Numbered from the stretch's first letter, positions 1 through 12,714 are shown. The stretch is 64,000 bases of DNA from Castanea sativa (GCF_040712315.1 NC_134024.1:23820658-23884657); one strand, 5' to 3'. A program made the numbers and translations. The notes: generated by a model not told the origin, from the sequence alone.

Positions 1-821
1 GGTCTATTTGGTCCAATTCGGTGTACCTACTTAAGAATGGCAAAATACAAGTTTGTGATGAGAATACTATTAGTTATTTGAGTAATATCAATTGTAATTA
101 TATGATAATTTTTTGTTATCATAATAATCTTCTTAAGAAAATGAGAATTTGAATAATTACTTTGAAACTTAAAAAATTTAATTGTATCAAAAAAGTTAGA
201 AAATTAGAATGCATAATAACAATAGTTAAACGAATATGGACCATTTCATAAAAGAATAATATCAATCAAAAATGATAAAAGTATATATTTGTAAAAATAG
301 AGTGATGAAAATTATTTTTTTAAATTGTTTAATTTTTAGGGAGAACAAATTATCTACGATAAAATTTAGAGAATAAATTATACATAATTCAATATAAGTT
401 TGTTATGAGTTTTGATTATAATAATCTCTTTTAAGAGAATGAATAATTTGAATAATTTATTTAAATAAAATCACACGCACGCACACACACATATATTGCA
501 CTTGAAAGTATAATCAACCTCATCAAATTCATTTCAAAGTAATAACAATAAAATTAATGAGTAACTTCCTTATAAAGATTAGATTTGTATATTCCTAGCC
601 TTAAGGTTTAGGAAGACTTTCACTTAAATTTAGCCAGACCAAAGGTGGACTGAAATGCTATGGTAATGTGGCTCAACAAAAGTGTAGCAATAATAAATTT
701 TGTGCTTAAGATTTTAAATATTACTAGTTTAAGATCTATATTTTTTTAAGTAAATTTAGATTTATAATAGGTACTCTCAACTTAAACATATATTTTCCCT
801 ATCTGTAAGTGTACAAAAATA
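1..821. other. AT-rich intergenic stretch
   Basis: No gene recognised. Mostly A/T-rich sequence with a short CA-repeat near 475-492. The first ~27 bases read, on the complementary strand, like one unit of the degenerate repeat found at 822-1163, so the repeat may be present in inverted orientation across the window edge. Confidence 0.6.
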
Positions 822-1163
822 GACCGAAGTGATTCAAATAGAATGAAGTGGACCAAATGGATAGAATGGGCCAAATGAGAATGAGGTGGACTTAATAGGA
901 CCGAAGCGGACTGAATAGAACATAGTGGACCAATGTAGACCGAAGGTAACCGAATGGCACCTAAGTGGACTGAATAAGAACGAAAGATAGATTAGGACTA
1001 AACTAGACATAATGGACCGAATAGGACCGAAGTCGACAGAATGGACCAAACAGGACGAATGTGCACCGCATAGAACCAAAGTGGACAAAATTGACCAAAT
1101 AGAATTGAAGTGGATAGAATAAGACCGAAGAGAACATAATGGATCGAAGTGGACTGAATAGGT
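822..1163. repeat. Degenerate GGACCGAA-type minisatellite
   Basis: About 340 bp made of short degenerate units of roughly 10-13 bases built on GGACCGAA / GTGGACC / GAATAGGACC. The units vary too much for an exact period by eye. The repeat keeps a minus-strand frame open (834-1181) with a biased Ser/Phe/His/Leu composition, which is a by-product of the repeat and not a gene. A short similar piece appears at 1378-1400. Confidence 0.7.
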
Positions 1164-2287
1164 CTTTTGAATATTTATCATTTTTATTGCATTTTTAAAG
1201 CTAATATTTCTAATTTCAAATGTTTATTTTGTTTGTATTTTTTACCTCAAAACTAAAGATTTTAGCCTAAATATAATAAAATTTTATACTTTTCAAACTA
1301 AAAACTAAGGAAAAAATGAATTTTTGACCTAAATTGTAAAAAAATAAATAAAAAAAAAACAATTTAAGGCCCAATTAGTCCAAATGGACCAGAGGGGACC
1401 AATGAATCTTGATGCAGTGACATGCTCAGCTCTTGATGCTGTCTTTACCACCAAACTTCCTTCCATTACCGATTCTGCCACCACAGAACCCTAATTAATT
1501 CTCCCACTGCAATAGAACCAAAATCAATCTTGATTCGGTGACATGCAACATTGTTTTGGCTAGAATTGCTCTTGGTACTGATCTAGGGATTCTAGGCACT
1601 AATTGAAGCTGGTGTTTTTGTTGTAGGCCTTGGATCTCTACAGGCAGGATGAGCATATCCATGGGCATTGAGTTGCCTGCTGCCTGATGTATTGCAGTTG
1701 GTTACAAGGCTCAACAAGTATAGATCACCAATGCAAACAAGAGCTTCCAATAAGAATCAAAGCCTGCATCTTAACATCAGACTAGAAACCACCAGTACTT
1801 AGTGAACAACAACACTAAATATGCCAATTCCTTGAACTTTGTGAACGCATTATGAATTCTTGCACATCGATTAGGGAGAGAACTTATATTATGAATTTAT
1901 CCAAATCAGAAGACATTCAAGTACGAAGAAAAAAAAAGTATGTCACCTCATTTTTTTAATAAAAAATACATAAAATAATAGTAGGATTTTTCTGATGAGA
2001 CAACCAAAAGTAATGAACCTTTAAGATGAAAAATAAAATGAGAGAACAAGCAATCATATTTTAACTTGCAACAATATTAGGCTAATAGCGCTTGTCAGAT
2101 TGTGGGTTTGAATTCATATATTTAGTTTGAAAGCCATTCAATGGCTAAAGGCCCTAATCAATTTATGAAAAAAAAAAATTGAAATTATACAAAATCATTC
2201 TAATAAATAAACACTGAAAACGAAAAGAAATTTTTGCCACACAAAGTGCTCATAAAAAATTAGATGATTTGCAAACAACAAAGAGGG
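1164..2287. other. Intergenic, nothing recognised
   Basis: A/T-rich sequence. 1400-1760 is less A/T-rich and has short open stretches in several frames, but no family I recognise. No promoter or splice pattern supports a gene. Confidence 0.5.
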
Positions 2288-3301
2288 GAAGGGCGGAGCT
2301 AGGTGCCCCCCCAAGTTTGAAATTATTTTTTTATATATATAATCATTTTAATGTTTTCAAAATTTAGTCTACAAAAATAAGAGTTGGGCCCCCAAGTATT
2401 TGAATTAGTCCAGTGATGCTCTTAAAAAAAAATTGGTCTAATTGTTATGGAGACATAACTTTAGTTTTTGCAATTCTATTTTTTATTATAAAATATGTTT
2501 TTATATCTATTAAATATTTGATAAAGTTTGACCTCAAACATGTTTGAATCTATCTTTTTCAACCTGTTATGTAATGATTAACAAATCATTGACTCATTGA
2601 AAAAATCTTGGAGCCTAACTTATTCCTCCAAGTTTTAGATCATTCATGTTTTTGAAAATTTTATTAGTTCAATTGAAAGATTTTTTTACTTACTTTCATA
2701 TAAAATTTGATAATTTGTATCAAAAATGAAACTTTTTAAGAATTTCACTATGAAAATGGTAAAAATGAATTTTATTTTATAAAAGATCGCTATCAAATAT
2801 AATTCTGATTGAAAATACTAAGCTCTTCTTTTTTCTTTTTCTTTTTTGGTGTGTGTATATATCAGTGTGGCCGATACCGTACCGGTACCAGCCGTACCGG
2901 CCAATGCACCGGTACCAGTACATTTCTATATTGTACCGGAAAAAATATCGGTCGTACCGGCCATACCAGCCAATTTCGAGCAATACCGGGCGTACCGGCC
3001 AGTACAAAAAAAAACTTCTTTTTTTTTTTTTTTTTTAGTTTTGTAATTTTTGAATTTTTGTAAAGGCATAATGGTAACTTATTTACGTTAACTTCTTAGT
3101 ATTATCTGTTTTCTTAGTATGCAATGAACAACTAAGCTTTCTATTTTTTATATTGTGTTTTTTTTTCTTTTATTTGATACTAAAGTCTAAAACTATGAAT
3201 AATTTGTTCTGAATTGAGGTAATGTTTTATAATAAACTTTTATATTTACTATAATATAAGTGAAATATTATATGTTTATAAACATAGTTCTAAAGATTTT
3301 G

Positions 3302-3332
<31 letters not shown>

Positions 3333-3601
3333 CGTAAAATAGCGGTAAACCCGAAACGGTACACCGGTATTGATCGGTATCCGAAATATATCGTACCGGT
3401 GGCCAACCGGTACAGCCGTACCGACCGGTACAGCCTCCGGTACGGTATTGACTTCCTTGGTATATATATAACTTAATTATCAAGTAAAAAAATGTGTGTA
3501 TAATAAAAAATATATATACATGTGTGTGTAGAAAATTGTCTTGATAAATATATTAGTGTTGTAACTTGACCCCCAAATAAAAATTCCCGACTCCACCCCT
3601 G
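2288..3601. mobile_element. Old non-autonomous hAT element (GGGCGGAG type)
   Basis: The left end shows GGGCGGAGCTAGGTG followed by a C-run. The right end, read on the complement, gives CAGGGGTGGAGTCGGG, the usual terminal inverted repeat look of the CAGGGGCGGAGC hAT group in plants. No transposase frame is visible. A second element (2863-3459) is inserted inside it. I could not align a convincing 8-bp target duplication, so the borders are approximate. Confidence 0.5.
2863..3459. mobile_element. Non-autonomous hAT deletion derivative with CCGGTAC arrays
   Basis: A 597-bp element between two exact copies of GTATATAT (2855-2862 and 3460-3467). Ends are CAGTGTGGCCGATACCG and, on the complement, CAAGGAAGTCAATACCG. 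Both ends carry dense copies of GTACCGG/CCGGTAC (2870-3003 and 3345-3447), and there is an A/T-homopolymer stretch after the left array. The same layout and very similar terminal motifs occur in the coding hAT element at 50440-54453, so this looks like an internally deleted relative of it. The target duplication is low-complexity, which weakens that one point. Confidence 0.65.
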
Positions 3602-4958
3602 AGAGGAAGAATAGTGCAATATCTTAAGGAATATAAAATTGCGTGCCAAGAAATGACCAAATTTGTAAGTAAAACTAACAATCTAAAGAGGGTTTTAAAT
3701 CTTTGTCAGCGACAACCACATGAAATTTTTTACATTTGTTCCTTCACGCTACCTTTCGAAACTCGTTTTACTAAATAATTTCGGTTCCAACTTCACATGT
3801 ATAACAATCCAAAAGGAAAGTCACGTACTACCCCAAGAGAAGCCTGGAGAGGTGATGAAGGGTGGACCATTTCTCCATCCAAAGGTTGTAGTATCGAATT
3901 AATGTCTAAACTAGGGCGAAAGCAGGATTTTATGTTTGGTGGGCCAAGTTTTGTTATTGTTATATTAGACAATGACAATTTCAATTCTAAATATTAGTTT
4001 GGATAACAGACATAAAAACCGGTCAGATTTGGATATTTCTAAGATAAAAATTCAATAGAATTCATGTTATATAGAAATCATGTCTTAGAAACACTATTTC
4101 ACTTCTATATATTAGTTTGGATATCTCTTACGCAAAAATTTAATAATATTCATGATATACAAAAATCATGTCTTAGAAACACAATTTTGGTTTAACATCA
4201 AAACCTAAATAGTGTAAACTGTAGATGCTTGGGAAAAGTGATGGTGAAATTAGAAGATTGTTTCATCACGTTAGTATAGATTTTTCTCTTTCCATTACCC
4301 TTTCAGAAAACCAAGAATACCCAGTTTGGATATCTCGACTTTTTTTTCATTGCATTCCCTTAAGCTGGAAGCTCAGTTGGACCATTATAGCACATCTCTT
4401 GAAAAGCTTGGCTGGACCCTTGGGGTAAAGGAGAGGGTTATGTCTTCGGCTGAGCACACCTCTCCCATTGCCGCTATAGCCTACCCATGCTTTTCAAGAA
4501 TATAGCCAACCTCTATTACCCATGCTCTTCAAGAACCATCCGCTGTGAACTTGGGAGAGAGAGTGAACTTGATTGACTTATTCTTAGATAACATGAAGAA
4601 TGCTTACCTGGAATTGGGATAGCTGACTGTATCATATTTTATTATTTTATTTAGCCGTGTGGCCTTTATTCATGTGTATGGGTATGTGTGTATTTCAGTG
4701 TGTGAAATAAAGACTGTCCATTGAAATATCAAAAATGTTATTTCATCTAAAAGCCACTAGAAGAAAGTTGGTAATCTAGTAGACAAGCAATCCTGAAAAG
4801 GTGGTCGTGCATATTTTCGTTGTGTGGTGGATATAGGCCAATAAATAATCGAATATAGGATGAACCTGCGAACGCATCATCATGGTCCAGGAGGAAAAAC
4901 AAACGGGGACTAGAACCAGCAGCAAGCACTATTTCTTGTGTTTGTCTGCCAATTCTTC
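3602..4958. other. Intergenic with a 90-bp direct repeat
   Basis: Positions 4026-4092 and 4116-4182 are two diverged direct copies that both end in ATCATGTCTTAGAAACAC, with a period of about 90 bases. No gene recognised in the remainder. Confidence 0.6.
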
Positions 4959-5084
<126 letters not shown>

Positions 5085-5251
5085 CATATAAATGTTTTTC
5101 CAGTGCATCAGAGTTATGATTAAGTGCTTGTTGCTAAAGAAGCCTTAGAGATCGAGAAGAGAGCCTGTTAGCTTAAAGAGATAGAAAGAAATTATTACAT
5201 AACCATGAAATTAAACCTATTTGGAGGAGAAATGCAAGTCATTTGAAAGTT

Positions 5252-5980
5252 TGTTTAGACCCCTTATACAGATTGTTTAACCTAATTTATTAACCAAGTG
5301 ATTACTTAGATTAATTATTCAAATTTATGTTAAACAAAAATAAATCACATCATGCAAATATGCGGAAAAGTAAATAACACCATGATATGATCACCTAGGA
5401 AAACCAATGAAACTAAACATTTCATGTAGTAACTTACTGACATGACCACGTGAAAACTCCGAATCCACAGACTCCTTCTCTTCTTAGATTAACAGCAACA
5501 CAAGCACAACATTGCTTGTAACTTTGAGACTCCACTCAAAAGTTTCAGATCACTTTCAATAATTGATCTTGATGCAACAACTAGCTCTACCAAATCTTGA
5601 ATGTAGTTTAAGCTCCGATATAATCTTGTGTAGTTAGAAAGTACAAAACCTCTCAAATCTTACAAAGAGTAATACACAAGTCTCTCAAAAGTCTTCAAAA
5701 CGTAGCTAGGGTTTTCTTTTTATATGTAGAAAAGTTTAAGTGAAATCCTAAAGGTTTTTGTATTGAATGGACTTAAATAACCTTCTGCAGAAAAACCTTA
5801 TCTGCGATTTTCGATCGGTCGGGTCTATTTCTCGATCGGTCGAGAATGACAGAACTTAAATTCCCTTTTCTGCAATCAGCTATACTTTGCAATATTGAAA
5901 CACACTTATTTAAACACACTTATTTAAACACACTCTAAACACTTAGACTAGACTAATTTTGCTCTAGATTTGTCAACACA
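5252..5980 (-). mobile_element. Probable solo LTR, copia-like, minus orientation
   Basis: Read on the minus strand the segment ends in GGGGTCTAAACA (complement of 5252-5263), a common 3' end of plant copia LTRs, and begins near TGTTGACAAATC (about 5980). It contains the paired motif CGATCGGTCG twice (about 5813-5842). I found no matching 5-bp target duplication, so borders are approximate and the 5' end may be truncated. Confidence 0.4.
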
Positions 5981-7363
5981 TTACAAACATGATTCCAAAC
6001 ATTTAATCTTAATCTTTAGAACCTAACATCATTAACAAGAATTTCACTTTCATGTACCTTTATTCCTTTTCTTAAACTCATGCCACATTTGTAGGATATT
6101 TTCCAACATTCTGGTACGAATCATGAATGCAAAATAATGTTGAAGGCTTGCGATTAGAAGAAGAGAAGGCCCAGCATGAGAAAGAAGAGTCTATCAGATT
6201 AGCCAAGGAGAGACTGCCTACGAACCACACAAGAGTTTCTAGACTCGATAATTGAATGTTGAAACCTGTTGGGGAAGAAGGCAGGTCATCCTTGGCTACC
6301 AAACAAGACTCTTATCCTAATGTTAGATCTCTTCCTCACAAATATATTTCATAAGATCTCTCTTCCTCACAAATAGTATTTCGTAAACTCAATCGTTGCT
6401 GTAAATACTACATCTTAAAGTCTATTTATAGGAAATGAAAGAATTGAAGTTGGACCGCTACATAATTTTCCATCCCTCTGACTAAATCGCCTAGTCCTTT
6501 TCTGGGTCTTGCATTTCTACTTTCATTTGTCAACTGCATCAATTAGCTGACCATAAAGGAATATATTCTATACATAAAAGGAAATCTAAAGAAGATTTCA
6601 ACCAGGCATTTTATATAGGCAACTTGCATGCACCAGCTCAATTTGATTGCAACTTTTCTACTCCAAGGGAAACAAGGGTGTGACAGTTAAAGATTTGCCT
6701 GCTTGGATCGGTATAATTAATATTGTGCTGCTCGACTGCAAGTTATAATGGTAAAAGTAAAGTTTGTATTGTTAAGAGCAGCACGGACTCGTGTCAGCTT
6801 GGATTAATTACTTAATTTACTTCTAGAGGAAAAGAAATAGATATGTTTTAACAAAATTAAATGATAAATGTTTTCATACCCAAACTATATTAGTTTTTAT
6901 TCTTCTTCTCTGTTGAGATTTGTCAGTGGAGGTTTTGTTACAATCTGGGTTTAGGAATAGAATATTTCTAATTCAAATATTATATAGTTGACATCACTAT
7001 ACTCAAATAAAGTAACTGAAGAAATTCTTCATTCAAGAGAATTTTTGTTGATGCTTTAGAACACTTTATACACTACTTTACTTTGAAGGGATTGAGAGCC
7101 CTTTACCAAAAAGACAAGTGATTAAATTCAGTAAGGATCTCATGTAAAAGCTCCTATATTTACCCCATCCAAGCATTGTGTCTTGTTAGATTTTTGTAAA
7201 TAAAAGAACAAAGGCTAATTTAACAATCACAAAACTCTCTTACATCATATAATTAGATAGTTAAAACCAATATAATCAAAAAAATTAAAACCTAAAGTTG
7301 ATGTACAAATTAGAACCTGCAACCTCAATTATAGCTCAACTGATCAAGCTTTACTTAAGCTTA
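5981..7363. other. Intergenic, nothing firmly recognised
   Basis: No gene supported. A stretch at about 6140-6254 gives a short Glu/Lys-rich open run on the + strand that ends in a stop. It is too short and isolated to name. Confidence 0.5.
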
Positions 7364-7706
7364 AGGGTGTGCAGCTAACCAGCCAAACCAACCCGACCCA
7401 ACCCGCGCGAGTTGGGTCAGTTTTTAGGGCTTGGTGGGTTGGATTGGGTTACAAAAAAAATTTTGATAGTCGGTCGGGTTGGGTTCGGGTCATAAAATTT
7501 CAAACCCGACCCAACCCACTCATATATTTGAAATATATTATATAATTAATAATTTTAAAAAAAAATAACTAGCTCTTCCTATCCTATATAAAAGTCAATT
7601 AGTTCACACAAACCCTAGTAAATTACTATTATTGTTTAGTTATTAGTATTGTCTGCCTTTAAGGAGTTACATTAATACTAATCTTTGAGTTTTTTTAATA
7701 TATCTA

Positions 7707-7738
<32 letters not shown>

Positions 7739-8687
7739 TGCTTAATTTAATAATAATAGTTGTAAGAACCAAGGATTTGGCCGCCCAAGCCCACTTTAAA
7801 CATTAGTGCCTTGTGCTTCAATCCCAGTCCAAACAATAGGAGAAAATTATGTAGAGTGTGGGAAGACAATTTTGGTGTAATTGCAGGTTAAGTTTAGGGG
7901 TAAGGTCGTGGAGCCCAAACAAGGAAGAACAAATCATGCAATTATTGAGAATAAAGCTCTCCTCGATCAGTCTCGAGGAGGAGTTCTTATATATGATTTA
8001 CAAAGGTTTTTGTGAAGTAATACACTATTCACTTTCTATTTTCTTTTTCTTTTTTTAGAAAAGGACCCCCTCACTAGGAAGTTCTTTCCCTCTTATATAT
8101 ATCCCCTTTCTTTGGATCTTAGCCCTCCATTTGTATGCCTCAAGGCCTTTCTTAGGATACTTGTCCTATCAGGGCTCTACTGAAAGTGGTAGAAGGGGTT
8201 GTTAGCTGTAAAAATATTGTTCATGGGTCATTTCCTCATTAATGCAACTGATAAAGTTATTCCAAAGCATTTAATGCAGAGGGGGAAGGTATATCCTTTC
8301 AGGAAGTTTCTTCCCACCGTATTAACCCCTTTCCCAGGCTCTATTCCTCTTAATCGAGCCCTCATAAAATGCTACATCACCTCTCTATCTCTTTTCGGGT
8401 CAATAGAGTCCTCAGGTCAGATGCACTCTTATAGGTGGTATTGCGTATGATGCCCCGCTTCCTATTCTCCTCAGTCCTTGAACACCCCATAATAGCAATT
8501 AAAAAAAAATTGTCCAACCCATGGGTTCAACCCAACCCGACCCATGTGGGTTGGGTTGAGTTGGATCGGATTTATGTAATGGGTTGGGTTGGGTTGGGTT
8601 GGATTAGATTGAATTTTTTTTAACCCATCATGATAAGTTAAGTCAAAAAATCTCCTTAACCCGATCTAACCCGACCCATGCACACCT
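7364..8687. mobile_element. hAT-like element with AGGGTGTGCA ends, carrying a nested LTR
   Basis: The left end AGGGTGTGCAGC and the right end (complement AGGTGTGCATGG) form terminal inverted repeats, followed inward on both sides by CAACCCGACCC-type repeats (7388-7520 and 8515-8680). Flanks are TAAGCTTA (7356-7363) and TAAGCTCG (8688-8695), an 8-bp duplication with two transitions. An LTR-like unit occupies 7760-8490. No transposase is visible. Confidence 0.55.
7760..8490 (+). mobile_element. LTR-like insertion inside the hAT-like element
   Basis: Begins at TTGTAAGAACC and ends at CACCCCAT, flanked on both sides by AATAG (7755-7759 and 8491-8495). It has a TATA-like TATATATATCC at about 8095 and no protein domains, consistent with a solo LTR. 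The TG/CA ends are offset by one base from the flanking repeat, so the exact border is uncertain. Confidence 0.4.
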
Positions 8688-9983
8688 TAAGCTCGACACT
8701 AACCTCAATAATAATTAACGGAATCTAGTTTTTCAAATTCAAGCCCATTACGACCCAAGCCTTGGGATTTGTGCTCTAAGTCAATGGGAACATATAAAAG
8801 ACTTGCTTAGGTCATTATTTTTTTTTATGAATGCTTAGGTTATTATTATGAACATAAAAGATAAATGAGTTATTGTTGTGTTTGCGTCAAAGGTTTCAAG
8901 TGGAAGTTGTTGCATTGACTATAACAATCAAGCTGTTGTTGTGGTATTTGCCACAAATCTGATCTTCTTGCACTAAAGAAATTTGCAAAGGTAAAAGAGT
9001 TCAACACGCATGTGATCACGTTAGTAAGTACTATTGTAGGTAGCAATACTAGAATTAGGCATATTCTTGTATAGTTGTACTTTCATTTACTCTAGTGGAT
9101 TCCCCACTAGGAGATTACTAATAAACTCCCAAAAGATTTTTCTCGTCAAGATTTTCCCTTCTTTATTACCATATATATCGTTGTGTTTTTTTTTTCCATA
9201 AATATTAATATATATATATATCTCGTTGTGTTTTTAATTTTCACTACTTACTCTTTGTGATATGGTTCCATGCTTGCTATACTAATTTGGAACTCAATTG
9301 CATAATTGATTAATTAAGCAAGTTTGCAAAAATTGATCTAAAACCAATGTCTAATTTTTCTATCAAAAATAGTTTTGAAAAAAACCAATGTCTAAATAGT
9401 GCCTAATCTAGTCATGCTCAATCATCAAAATCTCCTTATTTCATGATGAATCATATGGTCCGTCGATGAAGTTTAAACAAGGGAATCACACAAAGGGAAA
9501 CATCCTTTTATGATCTCATTTGCAAATGAGGTCTTTGATGAGGAAAACATAAAATCAAGGTTTTAGTAGAATATTAGATAAAAAATTCTGCACTTCGATT
9601 TTTTTTTGGGGGAGGGGGGGGGGAATTTTAGGATTTTCAGAGAAACCAGGTTCTTGGGAGAATTTTACATAGAATTTTTTTCATTTTGAAAATTTATGAT
9701 TTTTCAGCAAAAATTAGAAAACTAGCATTTTTTCCTATAATTACCCCCCTCTCATAACTCAAAGCAATATGGCGATCAACGACAAGTTTGTGTCAAAAAC
9801 ACCCGATATTGGTTGGTCAAGTGGCAGTTTTTACTTTTTATTATCTGAGACCCGATTGGACTGATCCAACTAAAAACATGGCCATCCTCATTCTCCTTTA
9901 CTCACCGTGAGCCATGTCTTTGAATAATGTTGCTGATCTTTGCATATCTGGTGAGATCTCTAGTAGTTCCTAAAACTTTTATG
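8688..9983. other. Intergenic, nothing recognised
   Basis: A/T-rich sequence without a supported gene. A T/G homopolymer patch lies at 9600-9622. Confidence 0.5.
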
Positions 9984-9988
9984 ATATA

Positions 9989-11037
9989 TGTAAAGTTGTG
10001 ATTTACAACTATTTTGTGTTAGCTTTAATTCTGTGCCAAACTTAATTGTAATTTTATTCAATCATTTTTCTCTGTATTTATGTGGAGTTTTAATTGTAAG
10101 AGTTGTGTATGAGAGAGTGTGAAGACTCAAGCTTAAAGTGAAGGACAAGTGGATTTCTCGGGAAGCCCGCGAGAAGCTATCCCACGAAGTAGCCGCGTGT
10201 AAAGTACATGACTGGAATGCGAAGAATCATGACAGCCTGGAGTTTTCGAGAGTGTCTTGCGGGTAAGACATTCTCGCAAAATACTCGCGAAACGTTCTAT
10301 TTGGCTATTTTGTCATGTTTGTTTTACCAAATCTTTACCCACACTATATATACCCTTATTGCCCACATATTGTAAAGAGTGCTTTTCAGAGAGAAAACCC
10401 TAGAAAATACACTTTAGATTTAGAGATTTTTATACTCACATTTCCTTGTGGTTTTCCTCTACTCCTACCTCTCCATATCCAAATCTTTGAGAGGTTGGTA
10501 ACTCAAACACTTACCACACCCGTTCTAAGTGTAAAGTGAGGTTTTGGTGCTGCTGGAAAGTATTGAAAGAAGCCAATCGTTGGCGGATGCAATCGGGCTG
10601 AAAAGCGAGATCTAGGAAAGCTAAAGAAGACAAGGTTCCAAGAAGCCAGTTGGTAGCAGGAGCTTGGAGGGCTCAAGTACATGGGATAGACTAGGCTTGG
10701 AGGGTCTTTTTGTTATTTGTGTACTCCAACTTATTCTCTAGTGGATCAATTTACCGCTTGGGGGGCGGCGAAGAGGCTTTTCGCCAAATTCTTCGGTTTC
10801 CTCTTCGATAACACATCTCGATATTATCTTGTGTTTGCATCCTTCTTCTCTACTCTTTAAGCTTTCATTTTATTGTTAATATTGGTTGAATATGGCTTAG
10901 AGTTGTTTCATCGGTTGTTTGCACGCATTTACTCTTATTCCACACTTAGTTTAAGATAGAGTAAAAGCAACCGAGCCGTAATTTTTAATTGGGGGTCTAA
11001 ACAAGCTCTTGTGTTTTCACAAAAATTAGAGCTTTCA
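9989..11037 (+). mobile_element. Solo LTR (family A), plus orientation
   Basis: A 1049-bp unit that starts TGTAAAGTTGTG and ends GAGCTTTCA, with the 5-bp duplication ATATA on both sides (9984-9988 and 11038-11042). A TATA-like CTATATATACCC lies near 10344. No gag or pol is present, so it is a solo LTR. A second copy of the same family lies in the opposite orientation at 60464-61706. Shared stretches include the region around CTCTTCGATAACACATC (about 10801) and the end GCTCTTGTGTTTT. Confidence 0.85.
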
Positions 11038-11318
11038 ATATACATGTGAGCTCATGCATTCAAAACCTCTAGCAAGCATCTTAGGCACTCCTAAGGGGAA
11101 TACAAATCATATGTACTTTTTTTGTGTTCTACTTTACACTCTACCGATTGTGGTATACCATGTGTCTAATTATTATTTTTTATTTTAAACTTTAGCCATT
11201 TTATATAGAAAGTAAAAATGAATACATGACAAATTATGATTATTTGGAATATAAAATAAAGTTAAAAAAAAAAAAAGTTATATAAAGAATTTATATTCCT
11301 CTGAAAGGATTCCTTTTT

Positions 11319-12400
11319 ATAATAACTTGGTTTGTGAGACAGTTAGGTATTCAAAAAGTCAAAATACTCGATATAATAGTTAGTTGTTCGTCTAGCTCTA
11401 AAACCCTAAAAAATAATTCAAGAACTAGAGTAGTTGGAAAATGGAAGAATTCAAATATAGACCTAAGAGCATTCCCATCAACTTGTATAAACATTTTTTT
11501 TCTATTTTAACATATGAACCTACATTTTCTATTTTACACAATCACTTTTCAAAAACACTCATATTAGATTATCTATTCTACACTATATTTCATTAAAATA
11601 GTATTTCTTTATCAATTTTTTATTACTTTCTCTCCCTTTCTATAGCACATGAATAGTAAGTTTATGTATATTTATACTGTTACTGTAGCAACAATCTAAA
11701 TTTACACAAATTTACATGAACTGATGTGTGTAATTTCTCCTTTAATAACTTGGAGCGTGGGACAAGAGATTACACAAACTCAAAGGAATAGTTAGGTATT
11801 CAAAGAAGAGTAATGTTACGGGTACAAACTATGTTATAATTTTTTTACAAATTGTTAATGTGGTAAATTTTTACTAGTTCTCATCTGGGTCCACAACTAA
11901 AATCACATTTTTACTTACTAATAACCACCTACCACATCAACAATTTGTAAAAAAAAAAAGTTTGTAAAATGTTTTGTGACTTCAACATTTTCCTTCAAAA
12001 AACTCAAAATATTTTGATAGAATAGTTAGGTATTCGACTAGCTCTAAAACCCTAAAAAAAATATCCAAAAAACTAGAGTAATTGGAAACAAGAAGAATCC
12101 AAAAATACCCCTAAGAGCATATACATCAACTTGTGCAAAAAATTGTGTATTTTAACATAAAAACTTACTTTTCAAAATAGTCACATTAAATTATTTATTT
12201 TACAAAAATTTACATAAATTGATGTAGATGATTCCTCCATTAATAACTTTATGTGTGAGGCAGGAGATTACATACACTCAAAAAAATTGATAGGTATTTA
12301 AAAAACGATGATAGACTATCTCTAAAACCCTAAAAACACAATCCAAGAACTAGAGAGTAATTGGAAAAAGAAAGAGCCCAAGAATACCCCTAACGGTTCA
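11319..12400. repeat. Three diverged tandem copies upstream of PABN
   Basis: Three copies of a segment that starts near ATAACTTGG (11319, 11744) or ATAACTTTATG (about 12241) and contains the sequence CTCTAAAACCCTAAAA at 11396, 12042 and 12320. The first two copies carry a MITE-like interior (11465-11760 and 12113-12240). The third is shorter and ends about 260 bp before the PABN ATG. An additional small inverted-repeat insertion sits at about 11840-11978. Confidence 0.7.
12320..12336 (+). promoter_or_regulatory. Telo-box (AAACCCTA) upstream of PABN
   Basis: AAACCCTA lies within this segment, about 330 bp upstream of the start codon. The same motif is at 11400 and 12046. Telo-boxes are known in promoters of plant genes for translation and RNA factors. 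Function here is inferred from position only. Confidence 0.4.
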
Positions 12401-12467
12401 TAAAAATAACAAACAAACTAAAGCTTTCTATCTTTCAAGCCTATTCTCCCGAAAAACCAAATCTCCA

Positions 12468-12478
12468 ATATATATATC
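12468..12478 (+). promoter_or_regulatory. TATA-like box of PABN
   Basis: An A/T run (ATATATATAT) 180 bp upstream of the ATG, followed by a CT-rich patch typical of plant core promoters. Position is plausible for a leader of roughly 150 bp. No transcript evidence is available. Confidence 0.35.
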
Positions 12479-12658
12479 TCTCTCTCTTTCCATCGACCGC
12501 CCGATCCCAAATCCCCCAACCTCACCTAAAAATAGCCCCAAAAACACATATAAACCAAACAAACAAAGACAAAACACTCTTAAACCAGCAACAGCCCTCT
12601 CTCTCTCTCACAGACACCACCACACTTAAATACTATACACCCACCCAGAGACTGAGAG

Positions 12659-12682
12659 ATGGAGCACGAGCACGATCCAGAA

Positions 12683-12714
<32 letters not shown>

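Noticed and set aside
834..1181. 115-codon minus-strand frame
   Set aside because: It is a reading of the degenerate minisatellite. Composition follows the repeat unit.
2777..3063. Open frames rich in Tyr, Arg, Pro and Thr on both strands
   Set aside because: They come from the CCGGTAC repeats at the left end of the small hAT element, not from a gene.
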